A stretch of 64,000 bases of DNA from CAZGBT01 sp964524025 (GTDB lineage: Archaea > Aenigmatarchaeota > Aenigmatarchaeia > CG10238-14 > EX4484-224): contig CAZGBT010000001.1 of NCBI GenBank assembly GCA_964524025.1, positions 1 through 64,000 of the forward strand. Direction: 5' to 3'. Under the pieces are notes generated by a model. That model made no database searches and was not told where the DNA came from. It was given only the letters and a program-made list of their open reading frames with translations. Of the stretch, positions 56,744 through 64,000 are shown one piece after another. Numbering within the stretch: the stretch's first letter is position 1; each line of letters begins with the position of its first letter. Both the position numbers and the translations under genes were made by a program.

Positions 56744-57109
56744 TTAGCACATAAGTTTTACGTTACTACCTTTCGGATTTTCTTCAAAAAGTTGTTTAAT
56801 ACTAATAGCTCTGCCCCCAGCTTTTTCTATTTTTTCTTTAGCCTTTTTTGAAAATCTCCATGCAGCAATAGTTAATTTTTTTGTTAAGCTACCACAACCT
56901 AAGACAACACCTGGAACTACTATAGTCTCGCCTTCTTTAGCATATCTTTCTATTCTTGATAGATTTACTTCAACTCTTTGCCTTGTAGGTTTTTCTAATT
57001 TTTCAGCAACCGTTTTCCATAAAGGAACTTTAAGCTCTCCGCCTTTTTTTCTTAAAAATTGTATGAGCTCCTTTAAGTAAGGATTTGTAGGTCCAGTTCT
57101 TTTTGCCAT
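56744..57109 (-). CDS. rpl18e: Large ribosomal subunit protein L18e (eL18)
   Basis: The 121-residue protein has [60 protein letters not shown] and [20 protein letters not shown], the archaeal L18e pattern. It heads the ribosomal operon. Its start codon lies within the 55-base segment that is repeated on the other side of the assembly gap. Confidence 0.97.
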   Translation of the reverse strand: MAKRTGPTNPYLKELIQFLRKKGGELKVPLWKTVAEKLEKPTRQRVEVNLSRIERYAKEGETIVVPGVVLGCGSLTKKLTIAAWRFSKKAKEKIEKAGGRAISIKQLFEENPKGSNVKLMC

Positions 57110-57160
57110 AAAAATTAATGCAAAAATTAGTTTTAAGTTATTTTCTTATCCGTTCCAGAA
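57106..57160. repeat. 55-base exact repeat, left copy beside assembly gap
   Basis: These 55 bases recur exactly at 57261-57315, and the two copies directly border the run of Ns. Such a repeat is what results when two contigs that overlap by one k-mer are scaffolded without merging. It includes the first codons' complement of rpl18e. Confidence 0.95.
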
Positions 57161-57260
57161 NNNNNNNNNNNNNNNNNNNNNNNNNNNNNNNNNNNNNNNN
57201 NNNNNNNNNNNNNNNNNNNNNNNNNNNNNNNNNNNNNNNNNNNNNNNNNNNNNNNNNNNN
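57161..57260. other. Assembly gap of 100 Ns, probably artefact
   Basis: Exactly 100 Ns, a conventional placeholder length. Because the same 55 bases end the left contig and start the right one, the two probably overlap and the gap has no real content. Merging them would delete 155 bases from this window (the Ns plus one copy). Confidence 0.95.
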
Positions 57261-57315
57261 CCATAAAAATTAATGCAAAAATTAGTTTTAAGTTATTTTC
57301 TTATCCGTTCCAGAA
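57261..57315. repeat. 55-base exact repeat, right copy beside assembly gap
   Basis: The second copy of the 55-base segment. It also contains the last codons, including the stop at 57293-57295, of the decayed PH-domain gene, which lies mainly to its right. Confidence 0.95.
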
Positions 57316-57547
57316 TAAGCTTTTGGATTTCTTCTGGGTTTTTTAAAGCTAAAAAACAAGCCTCAGCTCCTTTCGACAAGCCAAACTTTCTATCCAAATC
57401 TCTCTATCCCAAAACTTTCTCTAGCAAACTTTTTGATATCTTTACCTCAGAAATTCTATCGAATGGTATGATAATAGAATTATAACCTATTAAGCCACGT
57501 TTGACAACGATGCAATTTTTATCTATAAAATTCTTTTTTGTATCTTA
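57293..57547 (-). pseudogene. Decayed PH-domain (bPH2/YdbT-like) gene
   Basis: On the minus strand, the frame ending at the TAA 57293-57295 reads CIVVKRGLIGYNSIIIPFDR, ISEVKISKSLLEKVLG, then an in-frame TAG (57404-57406), then KFGLSKGAEACFLALKNPEE and IQKLILERIRK. This is the bacterial-PH2 domain also seen in the intact gene at 57775 (KRIIFKKGLFGYSINSIPLN). There is a stop upstream and no start codon, so the 5' part is lost. The remaining 57548-57774 has no gene I can support. Confidence 0.6.
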
Positions 57548-57774
57548 GGTAGTTATTAACAATAAAATTAGAAGTGGAAAAGAGGAAATAATGAGAAGGA
57601 CTATGGATAAATTTGGATTGATTAGGAGGAAAGGCTGGAAGTAGTAATGTAGAATATAATATTAGAGAGAGGATGCCTTCGAAATCACTTGTAGGTCTTT
57701 TATAAAGTAAGGAGTTTTTGAGAAGGAAAAGATAATAAAGAACAAATCTCTTGGATGGTTAAATTTCAAAACCT

Positions 57775-58275
57775 TCATGTAACTTTTTTAATAAGCTGGA
57801 GAATTAGTTGCTGAGTTTTTTCTGGTTCTGGTATAGCCAGCAACGAAGCTTCTGCTCCAAAAGTACCAGGAGAAATTTGACCGGCTAAACTTTGAACATG
57901 TAGACTTCCAAACCCAAATATTCTTTCTAATAAACTTCTTGAAATTATAAGATCGGATACCTTGTTTAAAGGTATTGAATTTATAGAGTAGCCAAATAGA
58001 CCTTTTTTAAAAATTATTCTCTTATTAGTAATCCAATATGCTCTCTGCTTATAGCGTAGGTAGGAAATATAGTAAAACAATGGGATAGGTAAGATGAGGA
58101 TTAAAATTGAAATCTGAATTGAAAATTTCAAGCTTGTTAGGAAGAAAAATATAAGGAAAAGCCAAAAGAATAACCAACCTATTACTGACTTAAAAAAGAA
58201 ATAAAATTTAAGATTTGGTAACGGCTTTATTTCCTTAATAATCCTTTCTCCACTTAAAAGCCTAAAATATTTCAC
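57775..58275 (-). CDS. Membrane protein with PH-like (bPH2) domain
   Basis: I choose the GTG at 58273-58275 (VKYFRLLSGERIIKEI) because the frame upstream of it reads through tRNA-Gly. The 166-residue protein has two membrane helices (about residues 28-52 and 55-73), then a bPH2 domain: KQRAYWITNKRIIFKKGLFG, YSINSIPLNKVSDLIISRSL, LERIFGFGSLHVQSLAG and PEPEKTQQLILQLI. Function unknown. A decayed relative lies just downstream. Confidence 0.75.
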   Translation of the reverse strand: MKYFRLLSGERIIKEIKPLPNLKFYFFFKSVIGWLFFWLFLIFFFLTSLKFSIQISILILILPIPLFYYISYLRYKQRAYWITNKRIIFKKGLFGYSINSIPLNKVSDLIISRSLLERIFGFGSLHVQSLAGQISPGTFGAEASLLAIPEPEKTQQLILQLIKKVT

Positions 58276-58302
58276 AAAATAATTTAGGCCAGTCTGTTTA
58301 AA

Positions 58303-58377
58303 TGCGCCAGCCGGGATTCGAACCCGGGTCACCAGCTTGGGGAGCTGGGGTCCTAGACCTGGCTAGACGACTGGCGC
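58303..58377 (-). tRNA. tRNA-Gly (CCC anticodon), C33 in loop
   Basis: Minus strand: acceptor GCGCCAG (58371-58377) pairs with CTGGCGC (58304-58310), discriminator A (58303). The T arm CCGGG-TTCGAAT-CCCGG is perfect. The anticodon stem CCAGC/GCTGG encloses TCCCCAA, so positions 34-36 are CCC (Gly), but position 33 is C where U is almost universal. The acceptor and T arm resemble other archaeal tRNA-Gly. A TATA-like TTTTAAAAG about 27-35 bases upstream can be the promoter. CCA is not encoded. Confidence 0.85.
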
Positions 58378-58426
58378 ATCTAAAATTTGTTTTAACAAAA
58401 TCTCTTTTAAAATTTAATTTTTGGCT

Positions 58427-58714
58427 TTATTCGATTACTCTTATACTTCCTGATTTTGGTAGGCTTAATTTAACTTTACCTTTAAAGATTTTTGAGAAGG
58501 CTCCCCTAACCTCTATTTCGTCGCCTACAGAGACCTTATCAATCCTTTCTTCCCACAAGGCCATTTTTATCCTTCCTGTTTCATCTTCTAGAGTTATGTC
58601 TGCAACTCTTTTTAAACCATATTTTGTCCATACCTCTTTGGTTTCTGATTTCTCTACTACTCTAGCTTTTAAGAAGATATTTTTCATACCCTTTTTTATT
58701 TGGTTTATTTTCAT
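58427..58714 (-). CDS. OB-fold nucleic-acid-binding protein (RPA/SSB-like)
   Basis: The 95-residue protein is a single OB-fold: NIFLKARVVEKSETKEVWTK, GLKRVADITLEDETGRIKMA, LWEERIDKVSVGDEIEVRG, then a KVKLSLPKSGSI strand. It matches archaeal RPA-like and aspartyl-synthetase-like OB domains that bind single-stranded DNA. It stands alone, upstream of tRNA-Gly and divergent from the SAM synthetase gene. Confidence 0.85.
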   Translation of the reverse strand: MKINQIKKGMKNIFLKARVVEKSETKEVWTKYGLKRVADITLEDETGRIKMALWEERIDKVSVGDEIEVRGAFSKIFKGKVKLSLPKSGSIRVIE

Positions 58715-58788
58715 TCAAACCAACTTAACTACAACTTATTTTCTCGCTTTAAAAAGATTTTTAAGGAAGAAAAGCAGTTTTGTTTTAT

Positions 58789-59997
58789 ATGATTGTCATA
58801 GAAAAACTTAATCAACAACCGATTGCAGAGAGAAATATAGAGATAGTGGAAAGGAAAGGTTTGGGACATCCTGATACAATATGCGATTCTATCGTTGAAA
58901 GAATTTCTGTTGAAATTTCAAGACTTTATTTAAAAGAAACTGGAGTTGTTTTGCATCATAATATAGATAAAGCTTTGCTTGCTGCTGGGGAAACAGAAGT
59001 TAGATTTGGCGGGGGAATTGTTAAAAAACCAATGTTGTTAGTTATTGGAGATAGGGCCACCTTTAAAGCTGGTGAAATAGAGTTTCCGATTGGAGAAATT
59101 GCGATTAAAACTGCTAAGCAATGGTTTAAGGAAAATATGAGGTTTGTAGATCCAGAAAATCATGTTAAGTATCAGATCGAGCTTAAGGAAGGTCATGTAG
59201 CTTTAAAGAGCATTTTCAAAGAAAAAGGAGTTTTGGGAGCTAACGATACCTCAGCTTGTGTTGGCTACGCTCCTTTATCTCCTACAGAAAGAGTTGTTAT
59301 AGAGGTCGAAAAGTTTTTAAATTCTGATGATTTTAAAAAGAGGTTCCCCGAGACTGGTGAAGATGTAAAAGTTATGGCTTTGAGGAAAGGTAAGGAATTA
59401 AATTTAATAATAGCTATGGCTTTTGTAGATAGATTTATAGATTCTGAAGATACTTACTTTAGAAGAAAGGAAGAAGTTCTTAACGAACTGAACAATTTTG
59501 TAAAAGAAAATTTTGGCGATCAATTCGAGAAAATTAAATTGGATTTGAATACTTTGGATAAAAAAGGAAGAGGCATCGAAGGTTTATACTTAACTGTAAC
59601 TGGAACTTCTGCAGATGGTGCTGACTGTGGACAGGTAGGAAGGGGCAATAGGGTTAATGGAGTTATCCCTCTAAACAGACCTTCTTCGAGCGAAGCAGCT
59701 GCTGGAAAGAATCCAGTAAGCCATGTTGGCAAAATTTATAATATTCTTTCTTTCAAAATAGCAAACGAAATTTATTCGGCAGTAAGCGGCGTAAAAGAAG
59801 TTTATGTATGGCTTTTAAGTAAAATAGGGCAAAAAATTGATAAGCCTTTAATGGCTTCTATTCAAATAATTCCAAAAAATGAAATTGATTGGCTTAGGTT
59901 GCAAAAGGAGGCCGAGAAAATAGTAAAGGAAGAACTTTCTAACATCCAGCAATTTTGTATGGATTTAGCATTAGGTAAATATAAGTTTACTTATTGA
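58789..59997 (+). CDS. mat: S-adenosylmethionine synthetase, archaeal type
   Basis: The ATG at 58789 (MIVIEKLNQQPIAERNIEIV) gives 402 residues. It shows the archaeal MAT features: ERKGLGHPDTICDSIVERIS, DKALLAAGETEVRFGGGIV, VLGANDTSACVGYAPLSPTE, SADGADCGQVGRGNRVNGVI and SSSEAAAGKNPVSHVGKIYN. It makes SAM from methionine and ATP, which feeds the methyltransferase, BpsA-type polyamine and radical SAM reactions in this window. It overlaps the convergent flavin-reductase gene by seven bases. Confidence 0.97.
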   Translation: MIVIEKLNQQPIAERNIEIVERKGLGHPDTICDSIVERISVEISRLYLKETGVVLHHNIDKALLAAGETEVRFGGGIVKKPMLLVIGDRATFKAGEIEFPIGEIAIKTAKQWFKENMRFVDPENHVKYQIELKEGHVALKSIFKEKGVLGANDTSACVGYAPLSPTERVVIEVEKFLNSDDFKKRFPETGEDVKVMALRKGKELNLIIAMAFVDRFIDSEDTYFRRKEEVLNELNNFVKENFGDQFEKIKLDLNTLDKKGRGIEGLYLTVTGTSADGADCGQVGRGNRVNGVIPLNRPSSSEAAAGKNPVSHVGKIYNILSFKIANEIYSAVSGVKEVYVWLLSKIGQKIDKPLMASIQIIPKNEIDWLRLQKEAEKIVKEELSNIQQFCMDLALGKYKFTY

Positions 59998-60470
59998 ATT
60001 TCTGGGAAAATATCCATACTTTTGTGGACTAATGGCTTAAATTTCTTTTTTCTTATAACTTCCCTAACTACTTTGCCAACTACTATAAAATGATCTCCAA
60101 ATTCTTTCATAAATTCAACCTTACATTCAAAACTTATAGGAGATTCTTTTACTAAAGGAGGTTTTATCACTTTAGAATTTTCAGGAGTAAGATTGGCTTC
60201 TTTAAATTTGTCGCAACTTTTGCCGCTTCTAGTTCCGCATATCCATGCTGCCTCTTTCATTTCCTTAGAACAAACGTTTAATCCAAATTCTTTAATTTCT
60301 TTTAAATTTTTGAAAGAATAGCGGGAAGGTGCTATTGAAAATGCAATATATTTTGGATTAAAGCTTATAGGCATTAGAAAGCTTGCTGTCATTATGTTTG
60401 GTCTACCTTCTTTATCACAAGTCGTTATTAAGCAAACTGGTCTTGGAAAGATTTGTTCAGATATTCTCAT
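59991..60470 (-). CDS. Flavin-reductase-like FMN-binding protein
   Basis: The 159-residue protein has RPVCLITTCDKEGRPNIMTA, PISFNPKYIAFSIAPSRYSF and GDHFIVVGKVVREVI, the flavin-reductase-like domain that binds FMN. Cysteines in WICGTRSGKSCDKF are noteworthy. Members of this family reduce flavin or transfer hydride; the specific role is not set. It ends two bases before, and is transcribed after, the PUA-domain gene. Confidence 0.88.
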   Translation of the reverse strand: MRISEQIFPRPVCLITTCDKEGRPNIMTASFLMPISFNPKYIAFSIAPSRYSFKNLKEIKEFGLNVCSKEMKEAAWICGTRSGKSCDKFKEANLTPENSKVIKPPLVKESPISFECKVEFMKEFGDHFIVVGKVVREVIRKKKFKPLVHKSMDIFPEIQ

Positions 60471-60472
60471 GA

Positions 60473-60940
60473 TTAAACTTTCCTTATATCCAAATAAATC
60501 CTTCTAGTTTTTGGTAATAGATTTTCTACATAATCTTCTCTTAAAATCCCACAACCTATAAAGTCTTCTCCAAATTTTACCAAAACAAAATTGTTAACTT
60601 CGCAATCAATTTTTTCTTTTGGCTTAACGTTTAAGCCTTCTAAAAACTTTTTTGCTTCTTCTTCATCTAAAACTACAATATTCCTAGTAGCTTTCGGTCC
60701 AATAATTTGGCAACCCTCAATCGATAACTTTATCTTATTATTTCTTTTTAACTTACCGAAGTAAAGACCTATTGAATTAAACCTAAAATTAAGCTTTATC
60801 CTTTTTAAATCTCTTGAAACTAACCACAGCTTATTTTTTGAAGTCTTAATTAGAATATCTTCAAATTTTATATCAGCACCGTAATTCTTTTTAATCAATT
60901 CTTCTATTTCCCTTTTTCTTTTTTCGCTTAATACTATCAT
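60473..60940 (-). CDS. PUA-domain protein, partner of the m5C methyltransferase
   Basis: The 155-residue protein ends with a PUA-like domain (IIGPKATRNIVVLDEEEAKK, VNNFVLVKFGEDFIGCGILR, PKTRRIYLDIRKV) and begins with a Lys-rich helix and strands, as in archaeal NIP7-like or PUA-domain proteins fused to or placed beside RsmB/RsmF-type methyltransferases. It overlaps the methyltransferase gene by four bases, implying that it helps position RNA for it. Confidence 0.8.
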   Translation of the reverse strand: MIVLSEKRKREIEELIKKNYGADIKFEDILIKTSKNKLWLVSRDLKRIKLNFRFNSIGLYFGKLKRNNKIKLSIEGCQIIGPKATRNIVVLDEEEAKKFLEGLNVKPKEKIDCEVNNFVLVKFGEDFIGCGILREDYVENLLPKTRRIYLDIRKV

Positions 60941-61860
60941 CTTCTCAACCTGGCAATAAAAAACCCTTCGGTAAAGTTATGGTAAGGATGGATCCTAATG
61001 CATTTTTCTATAGATCTATCTAATTTCTTTCCTCGCCATTCAGTCAATCCGTTTATGTGATTTAAACCTTTAATTTTAATCTCCTCAATTTCTAGCCCTA
61101 ATTTTTTGACTGCATAATCTATTACAAATTCGTTCTCTTCTGGGTCCATGGAGCAAGTAGAATAAACCAAAATGCCATCTTTTTTTAAGCATTTGGAAGC
61201 AGATTGTAACAATTGCTTTTGGAGTTTGCTCAACCTTAGTACTAAAGATTGGGACCATGTTTTAAAGATCGAATAAGTAGTTATTATGGTCCCGCTACCT
61301 GAGCAAGGTACGTCAACTAAAATTCTATCAAATTTTAATCCCTTTCTCCAAAATTTTCTGCCATCCATAACTGTTACTATACAATTCTTAACTCCGCATT
61401 TTTGCAGGTTAGAACACAAAGCTCTTATTCTTTTTATATCATCATCGTTAGCAACTATAATTCCCTTATTCTCCATCATAGCAGCAATTTGGGTTGTTTT
61501 TGAGCCAGGGGCTGCGCACAAATCCAAAACCAATTCTCCTGGTTTTGGGTTAAGCACTAAAGGAGGAATCATGCTAGATGCTTCCTGTATGTAATAATAG
61601 CCTAAAAAGAATTCCAGAGTTCTCGCTATATCTTCAGGTCTTTCGACGAAGAATCCTATATCAATCCACGGAATTTTCTTCAATTTCCATCCTTTCTTCT
61701 TTAATCTTTTTATCAATTTTTCTTTGCTTATCTTTAAAGTATTTATTCTAATTGATTTTAAGGGTCTTTTCTCTAGACATTTTATTAATTTTTCCCAATC
61801 ATCTCTAAGCAATTCCTTAAACTTCCTTTCAAAATTTTTTGGTATAGTAATTTCCATCAA
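60937..61860 (-). CDS. RNA m5C methyltransferase (NSUN/RsmF-like)
   Basis: The 307-residue SAM-dependent enzyme has VLDLCAAPGSKTTQIAAMME (SAM site), GIIVANDDDIKRIRALCSNL, FDRILVDVPCSGSGTI with the cysteine near the active site, and LVYSTCSMDPEENEFVI with the catalytic cysteine. The N-terminal RPLKSIRINTLKISKEKLIK is the usual domain. It methylates cytidine C5 in rRNA or tRNA; which one cannot be told. It works with the PUA-domain protein encoded next. Confidence 0.95.
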   Translation of the reverse strand: MMEITIPKNFERKFKELLRDDWEKLIKCLEKRPLKSIRINTLKISKEKLIKRLKKKGWKLKKIPWIDIGFFVERPEDIARTLEFFLGYYYIQEASSMIPPLVLNPKPGELVLDLCAAPGSKTTQIAAMMENKGIIVANDDDIKRIRALCSNLQKCGVKNCIVTVMDGRKFWRKGLKFDRILVDVPCSGSGTIITTYSIFKTWSQSLVLRLSKLQKQLLQSASKCLKKDGILVYSTCSMDPEENEFVIDYAVKKLGLEIEEIKIKGLNHINGLTEWRGKKLDRSIEKCIRIHPYHNFTEGFFIARLRR

Positions 61861-61887
61861 AATAAATTGAAATTTCTAAATAATTTT

Positions 61888-62085
61888 ATGCTAGTCAAAA
61901 TAGCCGAATATGTAGCTTCTTCTGAGGAAAGCTGGGAGAAAGCGATAAAGGAAGGGCTTGAAAAAATACTAGAGAAGTTTAAGAATGTAAGAGGAATTGA
62001 CGTATTAGGGATGAAAGCAGTAGTAAGAGAAGGTAAGATAACAGAGTTCAGAGTTAATTTTAAGGTATCTTACATAGAGGATTAG
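61888..62085 (+). CDS. Dodecin-like protein
   Basis: The ATG at 61888 (MLVKIAEYVASSEESWEKAI) gives 65 residues, the dodecin size; a TTG start upstream is rejected. The pattern S-S-E-E-S-W-E-x-A-I, then KNVRGIDVLGMKAVVREGKI and EFRVNFKVSYIED, matches dodecin. The flavin-stacking tryptophan of flavin-storing dodecins (R-W-F in the L-x-x-R-W position) is G here, so flavin binding is doubtful; calcium-binding dodecins lack it too. Divergent from the methyltransferase gene, convergent with BpsA. Confidence 0.8.
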   Translation: MLVKIAEYVASSEESWEKAIKEGLEKILEKFKNVRGIDVLGMKAVVREGKITEFRVNFKVSYIED

Positions 62086-63164
62086 ATGTAACAATAAATG
62101 CTTTTCTTTTTTACAATTCTTTTAACTTTCCATGGAATGTAAGTAAAAGAGTAAAAATTTGCTGAAAGAACTTTTCTAATTTTTGTTTTAGTTAACTTTC
62201 TTAACCTTTCTTTTACTTTTTTATACTCATCTAACTCGTAAAACGGATAGGTTATAACTCCAGGATGCATCTCAAGCAATATAAGATTTTTACTAGCAAA
62301 AAATTTCTGGAGAAAAATTTGTCTATTTGATGGCTCATAAGAAAAAGTTAAGAAGGCAAGACCACCATCCTTACTTAACGATTTTACACCAAAATTCACA
62401 AAACTCCTTATTCCAGCTTCTGTATAAGGAGGATTGGTAAAGAATCCTATAAAATTTTCTTTTAAAGCGTCTTTCCTAATATCTACTCTTTCTGTTTCTA
62501 TCTCTAATCCAAATTCCTCAGCTGTTTTTTCCAAAATAAGAAGCAATTCTTTATCTATATCCACAACTTTGACTCTAATTTTTTTATCGACTAATTTGAG
62601 AAGAATCGATAAGAAATCGTCATCTCCTATAAACAGAAAATTGTCATAAAAAGGTAGCCAGTGTAGAATCCTGCTAATTATAAAAATTGCAGAGGAAGTT
62701 GATATAGGAAGTTGATCGTAATCGTATTTCCATTTAAATTCAGCTCTAAAAAGATTAGCAAGCGGCTTTTCTTTATCTAATTTTCCTACGGTTTCTCTTA
62801 ATATTCTTTCTATTTCCCTTTCACTTTTTTCCTTAACGAAAAATTTTAATAATTCTTTTTTTACCTTAACTTTATCTCCCTTCAACTTTATAACTTTTTT
62901 CTTCACCAAAAAATTGAGTAATAACCAAAGTTCCCTTATATCTTGGCACGTTAAATTAATATAATCAAAAATGCTTTTAGAAAAGAAGATGAATTTAAGG
63001 TGCATCATAAACTCTACAAAAGTATCCTTTTCTAAAATTCTATAGACTTTCCTTAATAGACTTTCCTTCTCTTTAATTTTCCACAATTCCTTGCAATCTT
63101 TTACAAAAAAATTCTCGCCATACTTTCCGTAGAACTCCTTATAGAGTTTCCTGAAAAATTTCAT
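62082..63164 (-). CDS. bpsA: BpsA-like branched polyamine synthase
   Basis: The 360-residue protein matches N4-bis(aminopropyl)spermidine synthase: YDQLPISTSSAIFIISRIL, NFLFIGDDDFLSILL (about 175-188, the conserved GDDD), VKVVDIDKELLLILEKTA, FTNPPYTEAGIRSFVNFG (about 240-257) and EMHPGVITYPFYELDEY. The N-terminus has a helical winged domain. It adds aminopropyl groups to make branched polyamines that stabilise nucleic acids and are typical of hyperthermophiles. It converges with the dodecin-like gene. Confidence 0.88.
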   Translation of the reverse strand: MKFFRKLYKEFYGKYGENFFVKDCKELWKIKEKESLLRKVYRILEKDTFVEFMMHLKFIFFSKSIFDYINLTCQDIRELWLLLNFLVKKKVIKLKGDKVKVKKELLKFFVKEKSEREIERILRETVGKLDKEKPLANLFRAEFKWKYDYDQLPISTSSAIFIISRILHWLPFYDNFLFIGDDDFLSILLKLVDKKIRVKVVDIDKELLLILEKTAEEFGLEIETERVDIRKDALKENFIGFFTNPPYTEAGIRSFVNFGVKSLSKDGGLAFLTFSYEPSNRQIFLQKFFASKNLILLEMHPGVITYPFYELDEYKKVKERLRKLTKTKIRKVLSANFYSFTYIPWKVKRIVKKKSIYCYI

Positions 63165-63192
63165 AAAATAAATCCAGAATTAAATTTTAAGT

Positions 63193-63807
63193 ATGTTAGA
63201 TTTTTTCAACTACACATCTTTTTACAAGACTTTAACTTCTTACGTACCAGAAATTTATATCTGGCTTTCTCTTTTTACTTTTGGCATATTTTTCTTTGCA
63301 GTTTTTATTTGGTATTTCTACAAAAGTCTTTCAAAAAGAGACTTGTTTAAGTTAGAAATTAAAAAAGAGGGTAAGTTTTTCTCTTGTCTCTCTTATTTCC
63401 TTAAATATGGAATTCTATTCCCATTTTATGTTTGTTTTTGGTTTGTAGGCTTAAGCTTTTTTATGTTTTTTCTAGCAAAAACTATCAATATAAAAAGCGT
63501 TTTAACAGTTTGCATAGCATTTATAGCGGCTATCAGAGTTATTTCCTATTATAAGGAAGAGCTATCCCAAGATTTAGCAAAACTTTTACCTTTTGTTCTT
63601 TTTACCTATTTTCTCACAGATCCTAGCTTTTTCTCTTTAAACCTTTTACTTTCAAGGTTTTATCAGCTGTTAGAATTTGCTAAGCTAATTCCGAGATTTT
63701 TGTTTTACGTAATTTTTATAGAATGGATTTTAAGATCTCTTTACTTAATTAAGCTTGGGATTTGTTCGTATATAGAAAGGAGAAGGAAGAGAATTGTATG
63801 GAAGTAA
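63193..63807 (+). CDS. Polytopic membrane protein, unknown
   Basis: A 204-residue protein with about five membrane helices, at roughly residues 15-44, 70-95, 100-118, 130-145 and 172-195, and a basic tail (CSYIERRRKRIVWK). There is no recognised catalytic or transport motif. It overlaps the following open frame by ten bases, so the two probably form an operon of membrane proteins. It lies 28 bases from the divergent BpsA start. Confidence 0.6.
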   Translation: MLDFFNYTSFYKTLTSYVPEIYIWLSLFTFGIFFFAVFIWYFYKSLSKRDLFKLEIKKEGKFFSCLSYFLKYGILFPFYVCFWFVGLSFFMFFLAKTINIKSVLTVCIAFIAAIRVISYYKEELSQDLAKLLPFVLFTYFLTDPSFFSLNLLLSRFYQLLEFAKLIPRFLFYVIFIEWILRSLYLIKLGICSYIERRRKRIVWK

Positions 63808-64000
63808 GCTTAATACTTTTGCCACTAATTTTCTATTCAATCCAAGGCATTTATCTTAAATTCATATCTAGATTTAAACTTGAGAAGGTTTGGGTATCAT
63901 TCTTTTATGTAATTGCAGTTTTTATTCTTTCACTATTTTTTGGTCTAAGAGTTTCATCTTTTAATACTTTTTTGCTTGCCTTAGCTAACGGCATGATTTA
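63798..64000 (+). CDS. Partial membrane protein, cut by window edge
   Basis: An open frame starts at the ATG at 63798 (MEVSLILLPLIFYSIQGIYL) and leaves the right edge; 67 residues are visible. Two hydrophobic helices (about residues 3-20 and 31-48) and the start of a third are seen. It overlaps the end of the preceding membrane-protein gene by ten bases. Function is unknown. Confidence 0.6.
   Translation, partial: MEVSLILLPLIFYSIQGIYLKFISRFKLEKVWVSFFYVIAVFILSLFFGLRVSSFNTFLLALANGMI

Noticed and set aside
57106..57315. True direct repeat or attachment-site pair
   Set aside because: The copies directly border 100 Ns, which fits unmerged overlapping contigs far better than biology.
58303..58377. 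tRNA-Pro on the plus strand
   Set aside because: The loop TTGGGGA looks like a Pro anticodon, but the T arm (GGTTCGAATCC) and D arm are only correct on the minus strand.

Overview
The window is AT-rich archaeal chromosome (about 30% G+C on a line I counted). The evidence is the set of archaeal information genes: ribosomal proteins S2, S9, L13 and L18e, RNA polymerase subunits RpoK and RpoN, aIF2-alpha, Nop10, a tRNA-splicing endonuclease with an intron-containing tRNA-Met, deoxyhypusine synthase, archaeal S-adenosylmethionine synthetase and archaeal-type ProRS. A BpsA-like branched-polyamine synthase, acylphosphatase and compact, overlapping genes suggest a thermophile; that is inference. I cannot name the lineage. 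A run of 100 Ns (57161-57260), flanked on both sides by the same 55 bases, marks the sequence as a scaffolded draft assembly.

Layout. 1-8.9 kb: membrane proteins, a ThyX-like tandem protein, tRNA-Leu, proS, an endonuclease VIII-like glycosylase, a LigD-type polymerase domain, and a CcdA plus thioredoxin-like pair. 9-14.8 kb: a creatininase-family protein paired with a HisRS-like protein, a frameshifted AbrB gene, true hisS, then a compact SUF iron-sulfur operon (SufT-like, SufB/D-like, SufC) led by a helix-turn-helix regulator. 14.9-26.8 kb: splicing endonuclease, aIF2-alpha/Nop10/PAC2, S2, a B12-dependent ribonucleotide reductase split by an intein, CutA, corrinoid adenosyltransferase, ferredoxin, nitroreductase, a radical SAM enzyme and an amino-acid dehydrogenase. 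26.9-40.5 kb: a redox block (thioredoxin reductase, glutaredoxin-like protein, extracytoplasmic DsbA-like protein, thioredoxin), MinD-like ATPase, FKBP, MeaB-like GTPase, ManC/ManA, tRNA-Arg, UMP kinase and adenylate kinase.

40.6-53.5 kb is the most accessory part: an intron-bearing tRNA-Met, a GC-rich foreign island of about 1.9 kb, deoxyhypusine synthase, RpoK/RpoN, a cluster resembling bacterial orange-protein (ORP) operons (DUF134 regulator, Trp-rich protein, NifX/ORP-like protein, metallo-beta-lactamase protein and two ferredoxin-bearing MinD ATPases), unknown genes and a LAGLIDADG protein. 53.5-64 kb: S9, HEPN-MNT pair, DUF362, L13, L18e, the assembly gap, a decayed PH-domain gene beside an intact paralogue, tRNA-Gly, SAM synthetase, an rRNA/tRNA m5C methyltransferase pair, a dodecin-like protein and BpsA.

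Cross-cutting points. The palindrome TATAAC-R-N-Y-GTTATA occurs five times; at four genes (14875, 38832, 43008, 47650) it ends 34-39 bases before the start codon, and one copy abuts the start of the SUF-linked regulator, so a small regulon is likely. The usual archaeal L18e-L13-S9-RpoN-RpoK operon keeps its order and strand here but is broken by about 2.3 kb and 9 kb of inserted genes. No rRNA, CRISPR array or intact insertion sequence was seen.
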